From positions 372,001 to 436,000 of the forward strand of contig NZ_SDLR01000002.1 in the NCBI RefSeq assembly GCF_004522215.1: a stretch of DNA of 64,000 nt. Reading direction: 5' to 3'. How positions within the stretch are numbered: position 1 is the stretch's first letter; each line of letters begins with the position of its first letter. Origin of the DNA: Ammoniphilus sp. YIM 78166 (lineage in GTDB: Bacteria; Bacillota; Bacilli; Aneurinibacillales; RAOX-1). The notes under the pieces are model-generated. The model was not told the origin of the DNA and did not search any database. It saw only the letters and a program-made list of their open reading frames with translations. A program made the position numbers and the translations under genes. Shown here one piece after another: positions 51,876 through 61,240 of the stretch.

Positions 51876-52608
51876 TTATCAGCATTTAGCGCAGGTCTAT
51901 GATTTACTGATGACTGAAGCGCCATACGAGCAGTGGATCAGCTTCGCTGAGAGCATGTGGGATCGATTCGGAGTAAAGCCTCGGACTATACTGGACTTGG
52001 GTTGCGGCACAGGGGCTATTGCTATCCCACTAGCTCAACTTGGTTATCATGTAACTGGAGTGGACCTATCTGAGGAAATGCTGGCCATAACCTATGATAA
52101 AGCCAAAGAAAAAGGCGTACAGGTTGAGCTTCTTCACCAGGATATGAGAGAACTTGAAGTCGCTGTGGAAGTAGATGCTGTCGTTAGTTTTTGCGATTCC
52201 ATTAATTATCTAACTGAAGGCGTCGATGTATTTCAGACGTTCTTGCAGATATGTGGTGCCTTAAAGTCTGGAGGGCTTTTCTTATTTGATGTCCACTCTC
52301 TTTACAAAATCAATGAAGTGTTCGCTGATTCAACCTTTACGCTTACAGAAGAGGATGTCGCCTATATTTGGCAATGTGAGCTCGAGGGAGAAGCGAAGGT
52401 CTATCATGACTTAACGATATTTGCCAAAGAAGGGCACCTTTACAGAAGGTTTGAAGAAGTGCATGTGCAGCGAGGCTACAGCCATGAGCAACTCGTGGAG
52501 TGGCTCTATCAAGCAGGCTTTGAACTCCTTCATTGCTCGGCCGACTTTACTAATCAGGAACCAACAGACACCAGTGAAAGAATTTTTTATGTGGCTAGTA
52601 AAAAGTAA
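51859..52608 (+). CDS. yqeM: class I SAM-dependent methyltransferase YqeM
   Basis: About 249 residues. YDLLMTEAPYEQWISFAE at the N-terminus and the SAM site ILDLGCGTGAIAIPLAQLG with VDLSEEMLAI following. Typical of the yqeM family found after rsfS; the methylated substrate is unknown. The start is uncertain: TTG at 51859 has GGGGAG 9 bases upstream, whereas ATG at 51850 directly abuts that site. Either start overlaps rsfS. Confidence 0.9.
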   Translation: MSPHTSYQHLAQVYDLLMTEAPYEQWISFAESMWDRFGVKPRTILDLGCGTGAIAIPLAQLGYHVTGVDLSEEMLAITYDKAKEKGVQVELLHQDMRELEVAVEVDAVVSFCDSINYLTEGVDVFQTFLQICGALKSGGLFLFDVHSLYKINEVFADSTFTLTEEDVAYIWQCELEGEAKVYHDLTIFAKEGHLYRRFEEVHVQRGYSHEQLVEWLYQAGFELLHCSADFTNQEPTDTSERIFYVASKK

Positions 52609-52654
52609 AAGGCAAATTCCAAAAGCGAGCAACGCTTTAGGAATTTGCCTTTTT
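52607..52654. terminator. bidirectional terminator between yqeM and yyaC
   Basis: 14-bp outer stem AAAAGGCAAATTCC / GGAATTTGCCTTTT, inner AAAGCG/CGCTTT stem, A and T tracts at both ends. It also includes the stop of yyaC. Confidence 0.88.
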
Positions 52655-53182
52655 GCCTATAGCATAGATCAATGCTTCCGAAATGACATGCGCCATCTCC
52701 ATTACCGTGTGCAGGCGAGTATTATGGAGAACCATGGCATCTAGAAAACCATTGCTGTTGACTATGCCTTTAATATGAAAATCGCCTACGGAAGGTAAAA
52801 CTTTTCTTACGCCTAACCCTGGCCGCAAGGGACCGTCTACAATTTGGACATCCCCAACATGTTGGGGAAGACCGAGGCAAGCATCTACAGCAATCACCGT
52901 TGGTTTAGATTGAGTAGATAGCTTTTCTATAGCTTTTTTAAGATTGAGCGCATGAACGGGTTTTTCTAGAGTTCCCCAAATTTGGGGAGAGGACAGTTGA
53001 GCTCGCTCCAGGTTCATTCCGATTAAAGGCCCCAGAGCGTCTCCCGTACACCGATCGGTTCCTATACATAGGATGATGAGATTCGAGCGTTCAGCCTGTT
53101 GGAGCAATCTTGCCCTAATATGCTCGCCCAGTAAAGGAACCGCCTGTTGATTCTTGTATGAAACCTGATATAGCAGGGACAT
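52637..53182 (-). CDS. yyaC: spore protease-related protein YyaC
   Basis: About 181 residues of the DUF1256/YyaC family related in fold to the germination protease GPR. Marks: ILCIGTDRCTGDALGPLIG, VIAVDACLGLPQHVGDVQ, PLRPGLGVRKVLPSVGDFHI. Function is not firmly known; sporulation-linked in Bacillus. ATG at 53182 has GGGTGA 6 bases before; a TTG 6 bases upstream is the alternative. Confidence 0.92.
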   Translation of the reverse strand: MSLLYQVSYKNQQAVPLLGEHIRARLLQQAERSNLIILCIGTDRCTGDALGPLIGMNLERAQLSSPQIWGTLEKPVHALNLKKAIEKLSTQSKPTVIAVDACLGLPQHVGDVQIVDGPLRPGLGVRKVLPSVGDFHIKGIVNSNGFLDAMVLHNTRLHTVMEMAHVISEALIYAIGKKANS

Positions 53183-53247
53183 TTGCAATCACCCACTATA
53201 AGGTATTCATTTTTCAGACCAAGGCATCTAGGGAAAATGCGGATTTT

Positions 53248-53475
53248 CTATTCCGTATTGAATTCCCCGTATACCGTACCATCCTCGTAGCCCTTCAATG
53301 TATTGTGGTATGTAATAAGATTATTCGCTTTGAGGAATCCATCAAATTCCTCGTTCGTGACCGTAGCTTGCATGCCATGGGATCCCGGAGTGAAGGAGGA
53401 TTTTCCACCTTTAATGTCATCGAAAAACATGGACAGCATGACATCATTTTTTAACTGTAAGCGAATCATGATCAT
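53248..53475 (-). CDS. small unknown protein (75 residues)
   Basis: Beta-rich soluble protein (MIRLQLKNDVMLSMFFDDIK, NNLITYHNTLKGYEDG) with no Cys and no membrane helix. AGGAGAT is close to two nearby ATG codons (53475 and 53469). No family recognised. It sits between yyaC and comER on the same strand, with 65 bases to yyaC, and could be cotranscribed with it. Confidence 0.65.
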   Translation of the reverse strand: MIMIRLQLKNDVMLSMFFDDIKGGKSSFTPGSHGMQATVTNEEFDGFLKANNLITYHNTLKGYEDGTVYGEFNTE

Positions 53476-53534
53476 TCATCTCCTACTTTTGGTTTCTTTA
53501 AGTTTAGTATGTCTAATTTGGGAGGAAAATTGAC

Positions 53535-53562
53535 AAAAAAAAATCGTATCCATAAGGATACG
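53535..53562 (-). terminator. comER: terminator of comER
   Basis: On the minus strand, CGTATCC / GGATACG with a 4-base loop, then an A/T run of nine or more T. Confidence 0.85.
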
Positions 53563-53563
53563 G

Positions 53564-54391
53564 CTATTTCTTTTCTTGGTAAAACATATGGGAAACTTCT
53601 TGAAGGTCCATATTATACTTTTTGTGTGTATTCTTAAAAACCTGATTAAATACATCTCCAATCCCTTCCAAAGCGGCTAGCCCCGCTCCTGTGACTCCAC
53701 CAGGGACAAGGACTCTCTGTTGAAGGGTCTCGAGATCGAAGGGCCCCTTAGAAATAAGATCAGCGAAGCCAACGATCATTTGACTTGCCAGAAAGGTTGC
53801 CTCTTCACGGCTAATGCCAGTTTCCTCCACCGCTGCTATAATGAATCTCTGAAGCAGATAGCTCATAAAGGCGGGACCGCAGCTGACAATGTCTGAGGAA
53901 ACGCGGGTATAGGCCTCTTCGATTTCTAGAGGCGAGCTGATTTTTGAGAACAGCTGATGGATCCATTCGCGATCTTCTTCCGCGCAGCGATTGCCGAACA
54001 TGATGAGAGAAGCACCCGCCTGAACCGAATTCGTGATGCTGGGAATTACTTTTGCAGCTTTGCAAGGTAGTTGCTTTTCTAGGTCTCTAAGCAAGATGGG
54101 ACTGGTGATGGAGATCACGATTTGTTCAGGCTTGATCCAAGGAATGATATCGTCAAACACCTTTTTAAATTCTAAAGGCTTTACACAGACGAAAATCACC
54201 TGACTTTTTTGCACAACCTCAGCGTTATCCACAGCCGCAGTTAAGCCGGGAAAGTCCTGGGAAAGCTTTAAGACCTTTTCCCTTGTTCGATTACTGGCCG
54301 TTATTTGACCTGGCTGGAGGGCACCCGAAGAGATGAACGAATCGAGTAGAATACTTCCCATACTCCCCGTGCCGATAAAGCCTACACGCAT
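53564..54391 (-). CDS. comER: late competence protein ComER (ProC-like)
   Basis: 275 residues of the pyrroline-5-carboxylate reductase family: GFIGTGSMGSILLDSFISSG (Rossmann), SNRTREKVL, VCVKPLEF, IPSITNSVQAGASLI, and VLVPGGVTGAGLAALEG. Located divergently from comEA as in B. subtilis, which names it ComER. A true proline-biosynthetic role is not excluded; in other species ComER affects sporulation and biofilm. Confidence 0.9.
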   Translation of the reverse strand: MRVGFIGTGSMGSILLDSFISSGALQPGQITASNRTREKVLKLSQDFPGLTAAVDNAEVVQKSQVIFVCVKPLEFKKVFDDIIPWIKPEQIVISITSPILLRDLEKQLPCKAAKVIPSITNSVQAGASLIMFGNRCAEEDREWIHQLFSKISSPLEIEEAYTRVSSDIVSCGPAFMSYLLQRFIIAAVEETGISREEATFLASQMIVGFADLISKGPFDLETLQQRVLVPGGVTGAGLAALEGIGDVFNQVFKNTHKKYNMDLQEVSHMFYQEKK

Positions 54392-54491
54392 GGTTAATTC
54401 CTCCCGTAAAAATGTATATTTTTATATCTATGACAGGTGGAATGCTTCCATACGTTAAATCTCTTGAACGAACCAGAATCGTTAGGTTATA

Positions 54492-54752
54492 CTAGCCTTG
54501 GTTAATGAAGTCCATGATCATTTGCTTCGTGACCGTCTGCCTAGAAGGGAGATGATGCTTAGCCGCCAATTGGTTGATTTCAGCTGTAACCTGATTGATT
54601 GCCTCTAGAGTGAACTCCTCGCCATTCATTGCTTGCTTGACCACTTTTTCAATCTCACTTTCCCTAACCTTGTCCAATCTTCGATAAGACTCTACAAGAC
54701 TCACCGTTTGATTAACCTTTTTTGATATTTCAAGATGCACACTCATTTTCAT
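54492..54752 (-). CDS. small helical protein, YpbS/DUF2533-like
   Basis: 86 residues, helical and charged (VNQTVSLVESYRRLDKVRES, LEAINQVTAEINQLAAKHHL). The spacing resembles the YpbS/DUF2533 family, which I recognise only loosely. SD GGAGGATAA directly before the ATG; an ATG two codons later is possible. Sits between comER and comEA. Function unknown. Confidence 0.65.
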   Translation of the reverse strand: MKMSVHLEISKKVNQTVSLVESYRRLDKVRESEIEKVVKQAMNGEEFTLEAINQVTAEINQLAAKHHLPSRQTVTKQMIMDFINQG

Positions 54753-54840
54753 TTATCCTCCATTCCTCTTATGCTCATTCGATTATAATGAAACCCCATA
54801 TTATTTACAAGCAATTGAATATCTAGGGAAGGAGCCGTTT

Positions 54841-55455
54841 ATGCTGCACTGGACCCCTCGCGAAAAAAAACTTGCCGTATTGTTAGGATTATCCTTAGCC
54901 TTCCTTTTAAGTATGAGCTATGTCATCTGGAGCACGGATTCTGTGAAGGAAGATTCTATGCCGTTCGAAGCCAAGCTTTATGAAGAACCGGTGGCAGAGG
55001 GGGAGGTTACTGCTCCCCTTACAGAACTAGAAACGATTTGGGTTGATGTAAAAGGGGCCGTCCATCGACCTGGAGTGTATGAGCTGGCCAGTAGTTCGCG
55101 AGTCTACCAAGCTCTAGAGGCTAGCGGGGGTATGCTTGCCGAGGCAGAAACCAGAGCTGTTAACTTAGCGAAGACTCTTCAAGATGGTGAAATGGTGTAT
55201 ATTCCCTTAAAGGGAGAAGAGCCCTTGCCCATGCCAAGCGTTAGCAGCGGGAAAGCAGGCTCCCGCGTCAACATCAACACAGCGACGGCTGAAGAACTGG
55301 ACCAGCTTCCTGGGATTGGAGCAGTCAAGGCTGCTGCTATTGTCGAGTACCGAGAAAAACAAGGCCGTTTTGAAAGAGAAGAGGATTTGAAGAAGGTTAC
55401 AGGGATTGGGGACAAGTTATTTGAAAAGGTAAAGGAACAGATTAGCGTGAAGTAA
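54841..55455 (+). CDS. comEA: competence protein ComEA
   Basis: Membrane-anchored DNA receptor for natural transformation, 204 residues: N-terminal membrane helix (LAVLLGLSLAFLLSMSYVIW), SLBB domain (VDVKGAVHRPGVYELASSS), and a C-terminal helix-hairpin-helix pair (VNINTATAEELDQLPGIGAV, EDLKKVTGIGDKLFEKVKEQ). Both halves are complete. The comE operon is split here, as comEB and comEC lie 4.9 kb downstream. Confidence 0.95.
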   Translation: MLHWTPREKKLAVLLGLSLAFLLSMSYVIWSTDSVKEDSMPFEAKLYEEPVAEGEVTAPLTELETIWVDVKGAVHRPGVYELASSSRVYQALEASGGMLAEAETRAVNLAKTLQDGEMVYIPLKGEEPLPMPSVSSGKAGSRVNINTATAEELDQLPGIGAVKAAAIVEYREKQGRFEREEDLKKVTGIGDKLFEKVKEQISVK

Positions 55456-55463
55456 CAATGCGG

Positions 55464-55492
55464 TTGACAGATTTAGGATCAAAACGTATGAT
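55464..55492 (+). promoter_or_regulatory. sigma-A promoter of metY
   Basis: Perfect TTGACA, 17-base spacer, TATGAT. Confidence 0.75.
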
Positions 55493-55524
55493 CAACTTAA
55501 TGTTCAGAAGAAAAAGATTTTTAA

Positions 55525-56826
<1,302 letters not shown>

Positions 56827-56833
56827 TCATAAG

Positions 56834-56875
56834 AAGACAGGGATTAGACGAATGCGTCTGGCTCCTGTCTTTTTC
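56834..56875 (+). terminator. terminator of metY
   Basis: AAGACAGG / CCTGTCTT outer stem with inner AGACG/CGTCT, then TTTTT. Confidence 0.85.
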
Positions 56876-57010
56876 TATTCAGACCTATTTTTGAAACTTG
56901 AAGCATAAAATGTAAATAAATTAGAAAAAAGGGGGAGATGGTTACGAGAACTCTAGTTGATGTACTTAAACGGTTTGACTGTTGTTAAAATTCTTAAGGA
57001 GGACGACCTG

Positions 57011-58222
57011 TTGAGAGTAGTAGTACTCGGTGTTGGAGGCGTAGGTCAGGTTTGTGCGGCGGAGTTGGCAAAAAAATCTTATGTGAAAACACTCATCCTT
57101 GGAGATATTTCCATCGATTACGCGGAGGAATTTATTAATAAACTTCGTTCCGCTACGAAAACGGAAATTCTCGTGCACCGTGTGGACGCAAGCAAAGTTG
57201 AAAGTGTTGTTCAAGTGTCGCGCAAAGCAGATGTTCTCATTCATGCGGGCTTACCGGATTACAATATTCCTGTCATGAAAGCCTGTTTGGAAACGGGAAC
57301 CCACTATATTGATATGGCCTCTAATGGTCCTAAGTGGTTGTTGGAGCAGCTGGACTGGGATCCTATATTTAAGAAAAGAGGCATTCTGGGAATAATGGGA
57401 ATAGGTTGCGATCCCGGCTTTTCCAATATAGCTGCCCGATATGCTGTAGATCAGATGGATAGCGTACAATCTATCATGATACGAGATGGCGATAATTCGA
57501 TGGTCGATTATGATGGGTTTTGTGCTTATTTCAGTCCTCAAACCGCTATCAAAGAGTGTCTTGCCAAACCGAACTACTGGACCGCAGATCAGGGAGAGCA
57601 ATTTTTTCCGGATCCGTTCTTTAATAAAGAGGAATTTGAATTTCCCGAGCCGATCGGCTGGTTAGATTGCTATAATGTAGAGCATGAAGAAGTAACCACT
57701 CTCGGAGAAACGATCGGAAAGCAAAAGGGATGTCAATATATTGATTTTAAGTACGCCCTACACCCTGATTTTGTCAATACACTCAAAGTTTTAGCCTATC
57801 TAGGATTAGATAGCGACGAAATGATCGAGGTGAATGGAGTCAGCGTGATCCCGCGAGACGTCGTGGTGACAACGATGCCAAAACCGGCTGATTTAGCAGG
57901 TAAGATCCATGGATTTTCCTGCGTTGGTGCCCTCGTGAAGGGGATTCAAGGGGATCGCAGCAAAGAACTGTATGTTTACACTTTGGCTAACCATGATGAA
58001 GTTTATAAAAAAACAGGATTCCAGGCTACCGTTTGGCAGACCGGTGTTCCACCCGTAGCTGCCGTAGAACTCATCGCTACCGACGTACTAAAGGGGAAGC
58101 ATGGATGTATTCCTCCTGAACTGATTGATCCGATACCTTTTTTAACGATCTTAAAGACCATGGGTATGGAATGGCATGTTATTGAAAAAACGGGACCTAT
58201 CACGAAGCGGAATACCGCTTGA
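57011..58222 (+). CDS. saccharopine dehydrogenase-family protein
   Basis: About 403 residues: LRVVVLGVGGVGQVCAAELA (Rossmann), DVLIHAGLPDYNIPVMKACL, GTHYIDMASNG, GIMGIGCDPGFSNIAARYAV, and TVWQTGVPPVAAVELIAT. The length and motifs fit saccharopine dehydrogenase-like or carboxynorspermidine dehydrogenase-like enzymes. Start at TTG 57011 because AAGGAGG lies 8 bases upstream, and the longer reading adds residues that do not fit the family. Substrate unresolved. Confidence 0.85.
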   Translation: MRVVVLGVGGVGQVCAAELAKKSYVKTLILGDISIDYAEEFINKLRSATKTEILVHRVDASKVESVVQVSRKADVLIHAGLPDYNIPVMKACLETGTHYIDMASNGPKWLLEQLDWDPIFKKRGILGIMGIGCDPGFSNIAARYAVDQMDSVQSIMIRDGDNSMVDYDGFCAYFSPQTAIKECLAKPNYWTADQGEQFFPDPFFNKEEFEFPEPIGWLDCYNVEHEEVTTLGETIGKQKGCQYIDFKYALHPDFVNTLKVLAYLGLDSDEMIEVNGVSVIPRDVVVTTMPKPADLAGKIHGFSCVGALVKGIQGDRSKELYVYTLANHDEVYKKTGFQATVWQTGVPPVAAVELIATDVLKGKHGCIPPELIDPIPFLTILKTMGMEWHVIEKTGPITKRNTA

Positions 58223-58270
58223 AAGAAGGAAATTACTCAAATTACAAGGTGATTTGATTATCATAGATAA

Positions 58271-58320
58271 TAAAAAAGTGAGGATGTTTACCAAGGGAAA
58301 GGCCCTTGGCAAACATCCTC
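58271..58320 (-). terminator. asnB: terminator of asnB (and of the convergent gene)
   Basis: GAGGATGTTT...AAACATCCTC stem of 10 bp with inner CCAAGGG / CCCTTGG, and on the minus strand an A/T run of six or more T. Confidence 0.85.
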
Positions 58321-58326
58321 TGTTTA

Positions 58327-60249
58327 TTAACCTACATGATACGTTTCGAGACGCTTGCGTCGCGTTTCAATATAGGGGCTGACGTAAGGACCAAAGGAAT
58401 ACTTATCTTCAATATAGATCTGGTGCCAGAGCATGAATACCAGGATCGTCCAGAGTTTTCTTCCATAGTCGGCTTTGCCTTCTTTGTGTTCATCTAGCAT
58501 ATAAAGAACAAAGGCCTTATTGATGAATTCGTCTACATTGGCATCATAAATAAGCTCTTTAGCCCATTGATAAAAGTCATTTCTCAGCCAATGTCTCGTC
58601 GGAACAGGAAACCCAAGCTTTTTCCTGGATTTAATCTGCGGCGGGAGAATGTCTTTCATGGCTTCTCGCAGGACATGCTTGGTGGTCCCATTGGCAATCT
58701 TGTATTGGGTAGGAATGCGAGCAGCAAATTCAAAGACCTTAGGATCGACAAAAGGAACGCGAAGCTCCAATGAATTAGCCATGGTCATCTTATCAGCTTT
58801 CATGAGAATATTGCCGCGCAGCCAAGTGTGAATATCCAAATATTGCATTTTAGTTACATCGTCATAATGCTGGGCGTTCTTATAAATGGCGGAAGTCAAA
58901 TCCTTTGCTGCGGTATACAGGGGATCTGCAGCCAGATTTTTCATCGTCACTTTTTCTTTTAGCTCCTCAGAGAAAATCAGTGCATTCCCGAAGAATCGTT
59001 CCTCTACGGACTTCGATCCGCGTATCATGAAGCTCTTTCCTCGTGTCCCTTCCGGCAAGAGTTCTGCCGCATGGCGAAGGGAGGATTTAAGGAAGCCGGG
59101 CATATGGGAAAACATGCGCAAGGAGTGAGGCTCCCGGTAAATATTATAACCGCCAAAAAACTCATCCGCACCTTCACCCGATAACACAACCGTTACATGC
59201 TTGCTTGCAAGCTCTGCCACGAAATATAAAGCGATGGCTGAAGGATCAGCTACAGGTTCGTCTTGATGCCAGATTAACCGAGGCAATTCTTCCAAATAAC
59301 GGTCAGCACTAATTTTTACCTCATGGTGATCCGTCTTCAGAAAGCGCGAAGTTTCCCTTGCAATGTCAAGCTCGCTGTAGCCGGGGATGTCAAAGCCAAC
59401 GGTAAAGGTTTTGACATCCTCGTATTGCTTAAGAAGAGCTACGATACTGCTAGAGTCAATTCCGCTAGAGAGAAAAGCCCCGCGAGGAACATCACTTACC
59501 CTATGCTTATTAACGGAATCGGTAAGAATCTCGCGAGTCCCCTCCACAAAATAAGAGAAAGGCTTGTCTTCAGGCTGAAATTGGACTTCCCAATAGGGCT
59601 GAATCTTGAACTCATCGTCCTGAAGTGTAAAAAAGTGTCCAGGAGGCAGCTTGTGGATGCCATCGAACATGGTTTCAGGGTCTGGAACATATTGAAAGGT
59701 AAGATAGTGATAGAAAGAAGTAGGATTCACCTTTTTCTCCACACCGGCTACCTGCAAAAGACTTTTAATTTCTGAGCCGAACGCATAGCTTTGATCGGTT
59801 TGGGTCCAATAGAATGGCTTGATGCCAAAATGATCTCTCGCGCCGAAGAGAATGTTTTTCTTTTTGTCCCATATGACAAATCCAAACATGCCCCTTAGGT
59901 GTTTAGCGCAATCGAAACCTACCTCCTCATAGAGGTGGACGATCGTTTCCGTGTCAGACTCCGTTTTGAAGTGGTGTCCTCTTTCTTTTAGCCACTTTTG
60001 AAGTTCCAAGTAATTATAGATTTCTCCGTTAAACGCAATCCAAATGTCGCCATCCTCATTGCAAAGGGGTTGTTTTCCCCCTTCTAGATCAATAATGCTT
60101 AATCTGCGAAAGCCAAGGCCAATGTGACTGTCTACATGGAAGCCTTGATCATCAGGGCCTCTGTGAATGATCAGGTCCGTCATAGCTTTAAGATTTTGCT
60201 GGGAAAGTGGTTGCTTTCTTTTATTATAAAGAGCGACAAATCCGCACAT
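58327..60249 (-). CDS. asnB: asparagine synthetase (glutamine-hydrolysing)
   Basis: 640-residue two-domain enzyme: Cys2 glutaminase (MCGFVALYNKRKQP, RGPDDQGFHVDSHIGLGFRR) and an asparagine synthase domain with the PP-loop SSGIDSSSIVAL (AFLSSGIDSSS), DEPVADPSAIALYF and LSGEGADEFFGGYNIY. In this locus AsnB is expected to provide Asn or act on peptidoglycan precursors, as in some Bacillales. It is convergent with the saccharopine-type gene. Confidence 0.95.
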   Translation of the reverse strand: MCGFVALYNKRKQPLSQQNLKAMTDLIIHRGPDDQGFHVDSHIGLGFRRLSIIDLEGGKQPLCNEDGDIWIAFNGEIYNYLELQKWLKERGHHFKTESDTETIVHLYEEVGFDCAKHLRGMFGFVIWDKKKNILFGARDHFGIKPFYWTQTDQSYAFGSEIKSLLQVAGVEKKVNPTSFYHYLTFQYVPDPETMFDGIHKLPPGHFFTLQDDEFKIQPYWEVQFQPEDKPFSYFVEGTREILTDSVNKHRVSDVPRGAFLSSGIDSSSIVALLKQYEDVKTFTVGFDIPGYSELDIARETSRFLKTDHHEVKISADRYLEELPRLIWHQDEPVADPSAIALYFVAELASKHVTVVLSGEGADEFFGGYNIYREPHSLRMFSHMPGFLKSSLRHAAELLPEGTRGKSFMIRGSKSVEERFFGNALIFSEELKEKVTMKNLAADPLYTAAKDLTSAIYKNAQHYDDVTKMQYLDIHTWLRGNILMKADKMTMANSLELRVPFVDPKVFEFAARIPTQYKIANGTTKHVLREAMKDILPPQIKSRKKLGFPVPTRHWLRNDFYQWAKELIYDANVDEFINKAFVLYMLDEHKEGKADYGRKLWTILVFMLWHQIYIEDKYSFGPYVSPYIETRRKRLETYHVG

Positions 60250-60358
60250 AGCAAATGCTCCTTTTTAATCGAAATCGTTCAGAGTAAACTTTAACATTCT
60301 TTTAAGCTAGAATCAATCTTGTGGTACAATGTCGATAGCGTAAAAGGAGGGGAGTTCC

Positions 60359-60775
60359 ATGCGGAAGTCTTGGGATGAATATTTTCTCGATATAGCAGAT
60401 GTGGTAGGGACCCGTTCAACGTGCAATAAGCTTGCCGTAGGCTGTGTCATTGTTTTGGACAAAATGATCATTTCGACAGGATACAATGGCTCCATTCACG
60501 GTCATGAGCACTGCACCGATGTCGGATGCTTGCTCAACGAGGAAGGGAGATGCATTCGTACGATCCATGCCGAACAGAATGCGATTATCCATGCGAAGCG
60601 GGATGAAATAAAAGGAGCAACAGCTTACATTACTCATGAACCTTGTGAGACCTGTTCAAAGCTTCTTAATCAAGCTGGGATCAAGCGGATTGTTTTTAGG
60701 CATCGGTATAAGAATGACCGGAACCGCGTGTTTCTCAATGATATAGAGATGGTCCACTTACCCCGCACGACTTAA
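60359..60775 (+). CDS. comEB: deoxycytidylate deaminase ComEB
   Basis: 138-residue zinc-dependent dCMP deaminase: HAEQNAI (zinc His and catalytic Glu) and HEPCETCSKLL (two zinc Cys), preceded by RSTCNKLAVGCVIV. Provides dUMP for thymidylate synthesis. It retains the comE position before comEC. An extended -10 sequence GGTACAAT lies about 29 bases ahead. Confidence 0.95.
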   Translation: MRKSWDEYFLDIADVVGTRSTCNKLAVGCVIVLDKMIISTGYNGSIHGHEHCTDVGCLLNEEGRCIRTIHAEQNAIIHAKRDEIKGATAYITHEPCETCSKLLNQAGIKRIVFRHRYKNDRNRVFLNDIEMVHLPRTT

Positions 60776-60844
60776 CTTTTTTTTTGATGGGAATAAACGT
60801 ATAATGGAATGATACTATAAAAAAACAATGGAGGAACATAATTG

Positions 60845-61138
60845 ATGGATTCGTTGATCATGACTATTATGCAAGGGGCGGCACTGCTGGTTCGCTTGTA
60901 TTACTTTGCGCTCATCGGACGCATCCTGCTATCTTGGTTGCCTCAATTGCAGGAAAATCGTTTTGCTGAATTCTTATATAACATTACAGAGCCCTATTTA
61001 GCGGTATTTCGCCGTTTTATTCCTCCGCTAGGAATGATTGATTTATCTCCGATTGTTGCCTTCTTCGTTTACAGTTGGATCTCGGATTTCTTGCTCCGCG
61101 GCTTGCATACCGTGTTAAGATTTCTTCTTGGCGCATAG
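60845..61138 (+). CDS. YggT-family membrane protein
   Basis: 97 residues, two membrane helices (LVRLYYFALIGRILLSWLPQ and LSPIVAFFVYSWISDFLLRG) with the family's TEPYLAVFRRFIPPLGMIDL signature between. Often near cell-division genes (YlmG); here it lies between comEB and comEC. ATG has GGAGGAAC upstream. Confidence 0.9.
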   Translation: MDSLIMTIMQGAALLVRLYYFALIGRILLSWLPQLQENRFAEFLYNITEPYLAVFRRFIPPLGMIDLSPIVAFFVYSWISDFLLRGLHTVLRFLLGA

Positions 61139-61158
61139 AGAGACTGCTTTTCAATCTG

Positions 61159-61188
61159 AAAGCTCCACTTTTCCAGGGGGCTTTTTTT
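61159..61188 (+). terminator. Rho-independent terminator of yggT gene
   Basis: AAAGCTCC / GGGGGCTTT stem, 9-base loop, then TTTTTTT. Confidence 0.8.
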
Positions 61189-61240
61189 GTTGTTCTAAAC
61201 AAGATAAGATGATCCTAAATAGCGAAAGGGGGCTTAGTCC

